50,075 nt of DNA. Source: a candidate division LCP-89 bacterium (GTDB lineage Bacteria; Electryoneota; B3-LCP). Every line of letters begins with the position of its first letter. Within the stretch, counting starts at the first letter, position 1. Where the stretch lies: the NCBI GenBank assembly GCA_025774555.1, contig JALGVT010000017.1, positions 1 to 50,075 of the forward strand, read 5' to 3'. Below the pieces are notes generated by a model. It saw nothing but the letters and a program-made list of their open reading frames with translations, searched no databases and was not told the origin of the DNA. Of the stretch, positions 42,518-50,075 are shown piece after piece. A program made the translations under genes and the position numbers.

Positions 42518-42683
42518 GGGGCTGTTCCAAAAGCATAGAAACGTGTCATTGTCCCATAGGGATGTCTACGGCAGGAGGAATCCGTCAGCCGACGGATGAA
42601 GCGGTATACTCCTGTATTACAAAACCTTAAGGATCGCCACACTTCGTTCGCGATGACAATAAATGGACTTCTGGGACAACCCC
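42518..42683. mobile_element. MITE-like element, copy 3
   Basis: Ends are GGGGCTGTTCCAAAAG (42518-42533) and CTTCTGGGACAACCCC (42668-42683). The inner part contains the conserved atcgccacacttcgttcgcg and atgaca strings of the other two copies, plus its own hairpin (atccgtcagccgacggat). It lies just upstream of the GT2 gene on the minus strand. Confidence 0.7.
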
Positions 42684-42792
42684 AACAATTTTCATATAAA
42701 GAGATTCTTTCCCAAAAGAGGACCACTTCGTGGCGCTACGCCTTCGGCGGCTCAGAATGATATGGTAGCGTGGAGGCTTGCCCCTGCAATAG

Positions 42793-42827
42793 ATTCCTGC
42801 CTGCGCCCCGAAGGGGCTTGCAGGAAT
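42793..42827. repeat. hairpin downstream of coaE
   Basis: ATTCCTGC (42793-42800) pairs with GCAGGAAT (42820-42827), with an inner GCCCC-GAA-GGGGC stem. No T-tract follows on the minus strand, so it is not a clear terminator for coaE. Confidence 0.5.
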
Positions 42828-42852
42828 GACAATAGCAAGAGTGTATCAGCAG

Positions 42853-43440
42853 TCAAATATGGTTTATCAAATTCCAGATATGATCCGCCTTTTTGTGCAA
42901 GTCTTCGACGGTTTTGTCATTATTAATGACATAATCCGCCATTGCTGCTTTATCTTCAACTGGCATCTGCGCGGAGATGCGCTGTTCGACCTCTATCCGC
43001 GTGATACCACTGCGCATCATAACTCTTTCTATTCTCTTTTCGATAGGCGCAGTTACCAGTATGATTTTATCGAAGAAATCCTGCAATTCCCATTCGTAGA
43101 TCAGCGCCGCGTCGACGACGACTGTGCCGTTTTCAGTCTCCTTCTCCGAAACCTCGTGTTTCAGGATCTCCAGCATGACGGGGTGTATGATCGTGTTCAA
43201 TGTCTCGAGCGCCACATCATCTGCAAAGACGATCTGTCCCAGCAGTTTCCGGTCAATTTCCCCATCGTCAGCGAAGACTTTATTCCCGAATTCCTGCCGG
43301 ATGACCGTTTTAACACTATCCTTAAGCAGCGCACGGTGTCCGATTTCGTCACCGGAAACAACGGGGATTCCCAGTGATTCCAAATGTCTGGCAGCTTCAG
43401 AGGCGCCGCATCCGACTCCGCCGGTCAGACCTATTCGCAT
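42853..43440 (-). CDS. coaE: dephospho-CoA kinase with altered P-loop
   Basis: A 195-residue protein of the CoaE family, which phosphorylates dephospho-CoA in the last step of coenzyme A synthesis. The fold is clear from MRIGLTGGVG, SGDEIGHRAL, IIHPVM and VVDAALIYEW. The Walker A loop, normally GGxGSGKS, reads GGVGCGAS: the phosphate-binding lysine is Ala13 (codon GCC). Length is normal. The ATG overlaps the stop of the upstream protease by one base (TAATG), implying translational coupling. Either the family tolerates this loop in this lineage or the protein has reduced activity. Confidence 0.88.
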   Translation of the reverse strand: MRIGLTGGVGCGASEAARHLESLGIPVVSGDEIGHRALLKDSVKTVIRQEFGNKVFADDGEIDRKLLGQIVFADDVALETLNTIIHPVMLEILKHEVSEKETENGTVVVDAALIYEWELQDFFDKIILVTAPIEKRIERVMMRSGITRIEVEQRISAQMPVEDKAAMADYVINNDKTVEDLHKKADHIWNLINHI

Positions 43441-46400
43441 TAACGCACCACTGCGATTTTTCCCCAGAACGAATCACCGCCGCCGGTGACCTGATACAGG
43501 TAAATTCCAGAACCGACTCTTTCACCGCGGTCGTTATCCAGATACCAGCGCAAGCCGCCCGAGGTATTCCCTGACGTCCGCAGAGTTCGGATACAGATAC
43601 CTGAAACCGACAGAATCTTTATCTCTGCATCCATAGTCAGGTTAGCGAAGACGACACACTCTTCACCATCTACCTGCATCCCGGGTTTATAGGGATTTGG
43701 ATAGACGAAGGTTCTCTTCAGATCCGGGCTATACAGGCTTATAACGAGAGAGTTATGGTTGGGATCGATGATAACGCCGCTGAGGCTCCAGACATCATTC
43801 ACTGTAATTCTGTAAGTTTTTCCCAGCGCGCCGATAGGAGTGTCCGGATCGATATCCAGACGCACAACGTTCTTCATATTGACATCGGGAGTAGCTGAAT
43901 GAATTACGATTGGGTCACCGTTTAATCCTTCACCCGCATCGACGTCAATATCGTAATTTCCGAGCACACTTAAATCAGTGGCTTGCATGTTGTCTGAAAA
44001 CAAAAGTGTCAGTATGTTCCGTATTTGATCGGGCACAACGGACGCTAAGTAGGGGGCAGCGCTGCTTATAGACGGGACGAAGAAACTTAGAGTGTCAGGA
44101 TTTTCGATGTTGGAAAAGTACGATCCCTGAAGATCGTATACTTCGTGAATCAGCAGAGGATAATCAGTCGAATCCTCAAATGCAACTTCAAAAGATAGAA
44201 CGGCTCTGGTATTTCCTGCATCCGATATTACCGAATTAGGCTGAACCTCAGTGCCGAATATCCAGTAATTGCTAACGTCGAGAAGCGTGCTGTTCATAGG
44301 CTCGCTGAACTGAACCGTTACGAAGCCCGGCGGTGTGAAGTGTGCTGAATCGCCGATAACATATGGAGATTCGTTGGGCGTTGCCGGAATTGCCGGCGTA
44401 AACGGTCCAAGTCCTGAACCAAGTTTGAAGGTTGCGATAGCGTAGTAATAGGTGGTATCTTTTTCAACGTCAAAATCCTCGTATTCTACAGCGCTGCCTG
44501 GCAGCGTCACCAGCAGATCGAGGTTATTTTCTGTATCACCCCGAAAGACATTATATTCATCGGCATTCTCTACTTCCTGCCAGCTCAACCTGATTCTGGT
44601 TGTATCGGAAGCGAGCGCCTGGAAGTTCAGTGGCGGCGGCAACCGGTAAGACCATTCGCCGACCTCTTCAAAAATCCTGATTTCAGAATCGGTGTTAAAG
44701 AGGAATTCATTATGACCGTTGCGATTAAAATCGCCCACTAACGCTTCATTACTGCGGCAATCCGGGGAATACCAGACCGCGTTGTATCTATCCTGCAGTT
44801 CATCCCATTTTACGACGTAGAAGTCGGGGTATAAGCATAGCAATATTTCTGATGATGCATCACCCAGCACATCGCCTGAGTTTATCCCTGATGCAAAATC
44901 CGAGGTATTCTCCGCTCCAAAGAAGTAGAGCGTATCGGCGATCTCATATTGATTATCTGAGACATTGTCAAAGATGTACAATGCCCAGTAGCGCGTTTCC
45001 GCCTGGTGTTCACCTATCAATGAGGTTTCAGTATGCGCCAGAATGGCAAATTCTGTAAATCCGTCACCGTTAAAGTCGCCGTCAGTGAGAAACTCTCCTG
45101 TGTCTAATAGCGGCAGAGAAACCATCCAGCTCACTTCAAATGATCCATTCGTCTGCCGTTCGTAGATGTAGGCGTTACCGGCATAATCTCCGAATAGAAT
45201 GTCCGCTTTCCCATCGTTATCATAATCGTTGACGCGGCAATAAGGAGGCATATTGACTAAAGGCTCATTGAACGGGTTAGGCAGCGCCTGCATGTATTGA
45301 AGCGCGCCGCCGCCCCAGTTTTTATAGATATGATAGACTTTATCCGACTCGAGGATGACCTCGCCCCAGCCATCTGTACTATCTATATCCAATAACTTCG
45401 CTCCCCAAACGTCGCCAGAATTGTCTTGCCATGATATATTTGCAGGATCGGGGAGTTCACCTGGCGCGTTTGCTTCAAATATCCTGGTATTGCCTGCGTA
45501 TAGTGTGAGTAGTTCAGCGAGACCATCATCATCACTGTCTCCGATTGATTTCGGAATTTCAAGTCCGAAATCGAGTCCGAGGTCGGCAAATGCCCAGCTC
45601 GTTGTCGCTTCATAAACTCGCAGTTCTGCGATTCCGCCGGATTCATCCAGCGTGTCGATCCAGATTTCGAGGAAGCCATCCAGATCGAGATCAGTGGCTT
45701 CTTCATAGAGGTTGCCGGGGGGGATTTCAGCGGGAGGCATCTCTACAAAATAGTTAACGTTATTGATTGATCGGGAGGTCAAATCGATTCCGGTGAGTGT
45801 GTCCGTAGTGGCAGCTAATCCACTTGTGTTCTCAACCCACACATAGTAATCGAATGATTTGTAGGGCAGATACTTACCTATCAGCGCGGTATGGTGTTTG
45901 GTTTCATATCCCAGCGATTGTGTTAGCCACCTGCTGCTCTGCCCTGAAGATTCATTCAGCCGGATTTTACCGGTTGTGGGGTCGTCTGTGTCGAAAGTAA
46001 GCAGGTATGAAGGTCGGTCAGCGTCCAATATGGGGACGACCGTCAGATTCGATATGTTCGGTTTAGAATTATCAAGCGAAATGACAGAGCGGTCATCAAT
46101 CTGCAGACCGTAAATATCCATGACAACCAGTCTGATAGTATAGACGCTGTCAGCAGGATTTGAATAGGTCCATATAGCTAATAGGTCATTGACAACCTGT
46201 GATTTGTAGCTACCAGGGATAGGAATCCAGGTATCTGGATTGTCGCCTGATCCGTAATAAAGCTGGTAACTCTGCAGATAGACGCCTGATGCGCTGCCCG
46301 AAATCTCCAGTGAATCGATGCTGGCAAAACCCTGACCGGTTTCAGGAAAGGTGATCTTTGCAACGAGAGCTTCATCGATAGAAACGGCTTTATCGGCGCG

Positions 46401-47702
46401 CAGAATGCCGTGTCCGGTTTCGGGATCCCAACCGGCTGGATCAAGGTCATCAACAGCGCTTTTCAAGACTGATCTAACTTCATCCGGACCCCAGTCAGGG
46501 TGAAGAGAAAGAACGAGACCAGCGACCGCTGAAGCGTGGGGAGCCGCGAACGATGTGCCGCTTCCTGTGGGCGGCATCAATCCATATTCGCCTTCAGGGA
46601 GTGTCGAAATGATTTCCACTCCGGGCGCAAGGATATCAAGTGAGACGCCGTAGTTGGAATCCCAGGCGCGAACGTCATTCTGGGTGACTGAACCTACGCA
46701 GAGGACAGGTCCGAAAGCCGCTGGGTAGTTAGCGATAGGCGCGCCGTTATTTCCGGCGGCGGCAATGAATACCATCCCTCCCTGATAGGCATATTCAATC
46801 GCATCACCGAGCATCGGGCTTGCCTGTATATCGCCAAAGCTCATGTTGACGACTTTAGCTCCATTATCCAGAGCATATAGAATGGCTGAAGCGACGTCAT
46901 CTTCTTGCAGAAACCCGTTTGAATTGCCCGCTCTCAATATCATCAACGGGCAGTCCGGGGCAACTCCAGCAATGCCTGTATCATTATCAATTACCGCTCC
47001 GCATATTCCAGCCATCGCCGTTCCGTGACCCATTTCATCCGAAGGGTCATTGTCTCGAACGAGATAATCGCCATTGGTAGGGAAAGAGGGCGCGTCAACG
47101 AAATCCCAGCCGTATGTATCGTCTATAAAGCCGTTGTTATCATCGTCAATGCCGTTGTCGGGGATATCATCGTCGTTCGTCCAGAGTGAAGCGATTAGAT
47201 CGGGATGATCCATATCACATCCGGTGTCGATAATGGCTATAGGGATTCCGGGATCGCCGAAAGTAACGTCCCAGGCATCCTGCGCGTGAATTCTATCAGC
47301 TCCCCATTGCTGAGGGAATTCAGGGTCATCGGGGTAGAAGTGAGTCTTGAACCGCCGGTTGGGTTGTGCCCATCTTACGGATGAAAGCGCGGAGATCCTC
47401 TGCAGTATTTCTGTTAGAAGGAGGTTACTTTCTGTATCCATCCGGAGCAACAGGTATTTTTTAAACTGAGCATGTCGTCCGGGATGAGTCTCGACAGCAT
47501 AACGGGTAATCGTGCCGGGGAATCGGCTCAGGAAAGCGTCCAGATCAGGAAGACCTGTTGGCGCTGCCTCGTTATCCGGATTCAACGTAACTATACGATC
47601 TGCTTCAATTAATATCTCGCGCGGCGAATCAAGCGAATACGCCGGTAAAACGATAACAAAAATAAGCAGAACCCCTATAAGGGGGTTCGCCGCGTTTTTC
47701 AT
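43440..47702 (-). CDS. secreted subtilisin-like (S8) protease with FG-GAP repeats and T9SS sorting domain
   Basis: A 1420-residue protein. From the ATG at 47702 a signal peptide (MKNAANPLIGVLLIFVIV, cleaved near PAYS) is clean and AGGA stands before it; the ATG at 47741 lacks a ribosome site. The catalytic triad is intact: D159 (AIIDTGCD), H226 (GHGTAMAG) and S384 (GTSFAAPHASA), with N318 as oxyanion residue. FG-GAP-like repeats (about 680-1010), a fibronectin-III-like domain (about 1020-1100) and a sorting domain with VYPNPYKPG ending GKIAVVR follow. A likely cargo of the PorU/PorV system. It overlaps coaE by one base. Confidence 0.9.
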   Translation of the reverse strand: MKNAANPLIGVLLIFVIVLPAYSLDSPREILIEADRIVTLNPDNEAAPTGLPDLDAFLSRFPGTITRYAVETHPGRHAQFKKYLLLRMDTESNLLLTEILQRISALSSVRWAQPNRRFKTHFYPDDPEFPQQWGADRIHAQDAWDVTFGDPGIPIAIIDTGCDMDHPDLIASLWTNDDDIPDNGIDDDNNGFIDDTYGWDFVDAPSFPTNGDYLVRDNDPSDEMGHGTAMAGICGAVIDNDTGIAGVAPDCPLMILRAGNSNGFLQEDDVASAILYALDNGAKVVNMSFGDIQASPMLGDAIEYAYQGGMVFIAAAGNNGAPIANYPAAFGPVLCVGSVTQNDVRAWDSNYGVSLDILAPGVEIISTLPEGEYGLMPPTGSGTSFAAPHASAVAGLVLSLHPDWGPDEVRSVLKSAVDDLDPAGWDPETGHGILRADKAVSIDEALVAKITFPETGQGFASIDSLEISGSASGVYLQSYQLYYGSGDNPDTWIPIPGSYKSQVVNDLLAIWTYSNPADSVYTIRLVVMDIYGLQIDDRSVISLDNSKPNISNLTVVPILDADRPSYLLTFDTDDPTTGKIRLNESSGQSSRWLTQSLGYETKHHTALIGKYLPYKSFDYYVWVENTSGLAATTDTLTGIDLTSRSINNVNYFVEMPPAEIPPGNLYEEATDLDLDGFLEIWIDTLDESGGIAELRVYEATTSWAFADLGLDFGLEIPKSIGDSDDDGLAELLTLYAGNTRIFEANAPGELPDPANISWQDNSGDVWGAKLLDIDSTDGWGEVILESDKVYHIYKNWGGGALQYMQALPNPFNEPLVNMPPYCRVNDYDNDGKADILFGDYAGNAYIYERQTNGSFEVSWMVSLPLLDTGEFLTDGDFNGDGFTEFAILAHTETSLIGEHQAETRYWALYIFDNVSDNQYEIADTLYFFGAENTSDFASGINSGDVLGDASSEILLCLYPDFYVVKWDELQDRYNAVWYSPDCRSNEALVGDFNRNGHNEFLFNTDSEIRIFEEVGEWSYRLPPPLNFQALASDTTRIRLSWQEVENADEYNVFRGDTENNLDLLVTLPGSAVEYEDFDVEKDTTYYYAIATFKLGSGLGPFTPAIPATPNESPYVIGDSAHFTPPGFVTVQFSEPMNSTLLDVSNYWIFGTEVQPNSVISDAGNTRAVLSFEVAFEDSTDYPLLIHEVYDLQGSYFSNIENPDTLSFFVPSISSAAPYLASVVPDQIRNILTLLFSDNMQATDLSVLGNYDIDVDAGEGLNGDPIVIHSATPDVNMKNVVRLDIDPDTPIGALGKTYRITVNDVWSLSGVIIDPNHNSLVISLYSPDLKRTFVYPNPYKPGMQVDGEECVVFANLTMDAEIKILSVSGICIRTLRTSGNTSGGLRWYLDNDRGERVGSGIYLYQVTGGGDSFWGKIAVVR

Positions 47703-47809
47703 CACTGTTCCTATCATAAAATCATACCGATTGTGTCTCATGCAGGAGACAATTTAAATATCTGCCAGTTTTATAGTCGGCTCATAGCGATAGACTCGAT
47801 TGAATCGAA

Positions 47810-48889
47810 TCATATTTCGATTAATTCCCGGGTAGAATTAGTGAGCATTTCGGCGTCATCCTTCCTGAGCCAGATATCATCTTCGATGCGCACACCGCCG
47901 AATCCGGGGATGTAAATTCCGGGCTCAATGGTGAAGACGTTTCCGGCGGTGAGTATGTCATCAGATGCGAAGAACAGTCTCGGCTCAGCATGAACCTCGA
48001 TTCCCAAACCGTGTCCCAAGCCGTGCCCGAATCGATCACCATAACCTTTATCACGAATTATCTTTCTGGCGACCTCATCCAACTTCTTCGCACTCATACC
48101 ATCTTTAGCCGCTTCGATAGCTGCGCTTTGTGCTCTGTATACCAGATTGTATATTGTCCGGGCTTTCTGTTTGGCTTTCCCGACGACAACTGTTCTAGTT
48201 AAATCGCTGCAATAACCGTCATAAACGCAGCCCATATCGATGGTGACGAGATCGTCTAAACATATCTTTCTATCACTGGCGAGACCGTGCGGCAGAGCTG
48301 ATCTAGGACCCGAAGCAACGATAGGTGGGAAGGAATCGCCGCTGGCGCCCTTCCTTTTATGCAGATATGAGATTTCAGCCGAAATATCCAGTTCTCGAAC
48401 ACCAGGTTTAAGCAGTTTCAGGATTTCGCTGAATACCTCATCAGTAATAGCGGCAGCCTTCCTGATTTTATCCACCTCTTGCGTCTCTTTAACCGCGGCG
48501 ATGCATTCGACTATTTTAATTGTTGGTGTCCATTCGAGAGCACTTGAAAAGACATAGCATAACTGTTCGTAGGTTGCCACGTCCATCCAGTCAGCTTCAA
48601 AACCGATTAAACCCTTGAGGTTGAAAGAGCGGCGTTTTAGTTCCTTGAGCAGGTCATCTTTATAGATAATGATTTCAGCGTTGGAAACCTGTTCTGCTGC
48701 CTGCTCCCTGTACCGAAAATCGGTGAAGAAGCGAACTTTCCGGGGTGTGATAAATAGAAAACCAGCGCTTCCGGTGTACCCGCAGAGGTAGCGGATATTG
48801 GAGAGACGCGTTACGATGAAATTCGATATATCTCGTCGTTGAAGTTCCTCGCGTAAGCGGTAAATTCTACTAATCTGCACTTTAGCCAA
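47810..48889 (-). CDS. M24 family aminopeptidase (Xaa-Pro peptidase type)
   Basis: A 359-residue cytoplasmic protein: a creatinase-like N-terminal domain (1-130) and a pita-bread catalytic domain. All five metal ligands are present: D218 (TIDMGC), D229 (SDLTRT), H293 (GLGHGLG), E322 (IEPGIY) and E336 (RIEDD). Members remove an N-terminal residue preceding proline. The TTG start overlaps the upstream stop by 8 bases; a GTG three codons later (48880) has a better-placed GGA and may be the true start. Likely co-transcribed with the acidic TPR gene. Confidence 0.9.
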   Translation of the reverse strand: MAKVQISRIYRLREELQRRDISNFIVTRLSNIRYLCGYTGSAGFLFITPRKVRFFTDFRYREQAAEQVSNAEIIIYKDDLLKELKRRSFNLKGLIGFEADWMDVATYEQLCYVFSSALEWTPTIKIVECIAAVKETQEVDKIRKAAAITDEVFSEILKLLKPGVRELDISAEISYLHKRKGASGDSFPPIVASGPRSALPHGLASDRKICLDDLVTIDMGCVYDGYCSDLTRTVVVGKAKQKARTIYNLVYRAQSAAIEAAKDGMSAKKLDEVARKIIRDKGYGDRFGHGLGHGLGIEVHAEPRLFFASDDILTAGNVFTIEPGIYIPGFGGVRIEDDIWLRKDDAEMLTNSTRELIEI

Positions 48890-50075
48890 ATCCGGTTGCT
48901 TTCAACTTCTTCAGTTCATTAATACGGTCTTTGTATTTCTGATTATCAGGTTTATTCTCTATCAGTTTGGCGTATATCTCTATCGCCTCGTCTAATTTAT
49001 TCTGGGAAGCGTATAACTCGCCTAAGGTTTTTGTCGCGATTCTCTTTCTAGGTGGTTTTATCTCATCAGTTGAAGAATCAGATTCTGGAGCATCTTCTGT
49101 TTTTTCATCTTCCTCTTCAACTTTAATATCAAGATCTAACGGATCAGAATCCGCCAGTCCTTCTTCCTTGTCAGCTTGTTTTGTGGTTTGAGCCGGGTCT
49201 TCCTCTTCCTTTTCAACAGCCGGTGTTTCCGGTTCTAACGCTGTTTCCTCTTCAGCTATGTTATCAAGACCGAACGGATCAGCATCCGCCGGCTCCTCAT
49301 CAACAAAATCATCAAGACCGAATGGATCAGCACCTGGCGGCTTATATTTCTGTTCAACTTGTTTAACTTTTTTATCCGGATATTCCTCTTCCAATTCATC
49401 TTGGATTTCATGCTGCGCTGTCTCAGATTCGACAGCCTGCTCTACTTCTTTCTCAACCTCCTTCAGGGAAGATTCTGTTTCGGGCAGGTCTTCTTCTTCA
49501 GCACTTAATCCTAATTTGTGAGTTGTATCTTTAAGAGATTTTTCTACATCCGAGATTACGTCATTGACATCTTCTGCTGTAGGTAGATCTTCCAGTTTAT
49601 CAGGTAATTCATCCTTTTCCGGAGGGGTTATCTCTAGTTTTGCCTGTTCTTCAGCAGATTCAGTGTCCTCAGGTTCGGATTTCAGTTCAGTTTCAAGTTC
49701 ATCAGACTCGGGTTCTTCAACTTCCTCGATCTTCTCATCGGTTGGTAATTCGATATCGGGTTCAGCGTCGGAAGCGACAGTTTCCTCTTCTGCATGATCT
49801 TCAACGACTTCTGTCTCCGCTGCGTCTTCAGCAGTCTCAGTGTCCTCGAGTTCGGCTTTCAGTTCAGTTTCAAGTTCATCAGACTCGGGTTCTTCAACTT
49901 CCTCGATCTTCTCATCGGTCGGTAATTCGATATCGGGTTCTATGTCGGAAGCGACAGTTTCCTCTTCTGCATGATCTTCAACCAATTCCGCCGCCGCTGT
50001 TTTTCTGGCAGCTTTGACCTTTGATTTAGGCGGCTTGACAGGCGCTTGAGCAGTTTCAGCGTCATCGGGTTCGGC
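48882..50075 (-). CDS. acidic repeat protein with C-terminal TPR, 5' end outside the window
   Basis: At least 397 residues; the frame stays open to the window edge. Most of it is extremely acidic and low in complexity, with two near-identical 59-residue units (VEDHAEEETVASD...DIELPTDEKIEEVEEP) and repeated DPFGLD motifs (ADPFGLDDF, ADPFGLDNI). The C-terminal 50 residues form one clear tetratricopeptide repeat (LGELYASQNKLDEAIEIYAK). Function unknown; TPR-tailed acidic proteins may act as scaffolds. It is followed by the M24 peptidase with an 8-base overlap. Whether it is exported depends on the missing N-terminus. Confidence 0.75.
   Translation of the reverse strand, partial: AEPDDAETAQAPVKPPKSKVKAARKTAAAELVEDHAEEETVASDIEPDIELPTDEKIEEVEEPESDELETELKAELEDTETAEDAAETEVVEDHAEEETVASDAEPDIELPTDEKIEEVEEPESDELETELKSEPEDTESAEEQAKLEITPPEKDELPDKLEDLPTAEDVNDVISDVEKSLKDTTHKLGLSAEEEDLPETESSLKEVEKEVEQAVESETAQHEIQDELEEEYPDKKVKQVEQKYKPPGADPFGLDDFVDEEPADADPFGLDNIAEEETALEPETPAVEKEEEDPAQTTKQADKEEGLADSDPLDLDIKVEEEDEKTEDAPESDSSTDEIKPPRKRIATKTLGELYASQNKLDEAIEIYAKLIENKPDNQKYKDRINELKKLKATGFG
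49632..49985 (-). repeat. two tandem 177-bp coding repeats
   Basis: Two nearly identical units of 177 bases (49809-49985 and 49632-49808) encode the 59-residue acidic repeat. A third, diverged copy starts at the window edge (near 50051) with a spacing of about 219 bases. Near-identity at DNA level points to recent unequal exchange. Confidence 0.8.

Noticed and set aside
42411-42536. N-terminal extension of the minus-strand GT2 gene
   Set aside because: It runs into MITE copy 3 and lacks GT2 features before the ATG at 42410.
49564-50017. Ser-rich and Arg-rich plus-strand frames opposite the acidic repeat protein
   Set aside because: They are artefacts of reading Glu/Asp-rich repeat codons on the other strand.

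Overview
The window looks like a chromosomal segment from an uncultured lineage of the FCB superphylum (Fibrobacterota-Chlorobiota-Bacteroidota and related candidate phyla). The grounds are a PorU-like C25 sortase directly followed by a PorV/PorQ outer-membrane protein (the type IX secretion signature pair), large secreted proteins ending in the YPNP...G-x-Y-x-Y C-terminal sorting domain, and DUF5683-like and WbqC-like proteins. A finer assignment cannot be made from this sequence alone. No phage genes, transposase, CRISPR array or rRNA were seen.

Layout. 1-5240: a response regulator with an MBL-fold hydrolase, tRNA-Gly(CCC) with its own promoter and terminator, DUF512 protein overlapping der, a conserved unknown, and a 54-residue Trm112-like zinc protein. 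5250-18629: an envelope/secretion block on the + strand: PorU, PorV, an M6-type protease homologue whose zinc site is destroyed, a gluzincin-propeller-beta-barrel fusion, and two tandem DUF5683-like proteins. 18664-20716: an RmlD-like reductase and an exported twin-PDZ protein. 21034-31873: a surface-glycan cluster led by a strong promoter: WbqC-like, polyprenyl-type GT2, NeuD/PglD-type acyltransferase, MaoC hydratase, CitE-like lyase, PaaK/CapK ligase, WecE-type sugar aminotransferase, NDP-hexose 2,3-dehydratase, GT39-like membrane glycosyltransferase, AlgX-like SGNH protein. 32040-34007 (-): a single-chain aconitase whose sequence resembles fungal homoaconitase. 34288-40490 (+): exported oligoendopeptidase F, two POT-family transporters and a flavin reductase. 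40550-41540: a gene-poor stretch filled with repeats. 41541-50075 (-): GT2, dephospho-CoA kinase with an altered P-loop, a subtilisin-like T9SS substrate, an M24 peptidase, and a window-edge acidic TPR protein with 177-bp tandem repeats.

How it works together. The PorU/PorV pair would export and anchor CTD-bearing proteins such as the subtilisin-like protease. The glycan cluster plausibly builds a deoxy-amino sugar and, through the ligase/hydratase/lyase trio, its own acyl-CoA donor for decorating that sugar. The exported PepF and the two POT carriers form a peptide-scavenging set.

Recurring non-coding elements: a three-copy MITE-like element with GCTGTCCCAAAAG ends (24949, 38091, 42518), a family of 'cagat-nacgcagat' intergenic repeats, a set of look-alike terminators (GGGATCGCC-T), and at least six promoters of the form TTGNNN-N17-TANATT.
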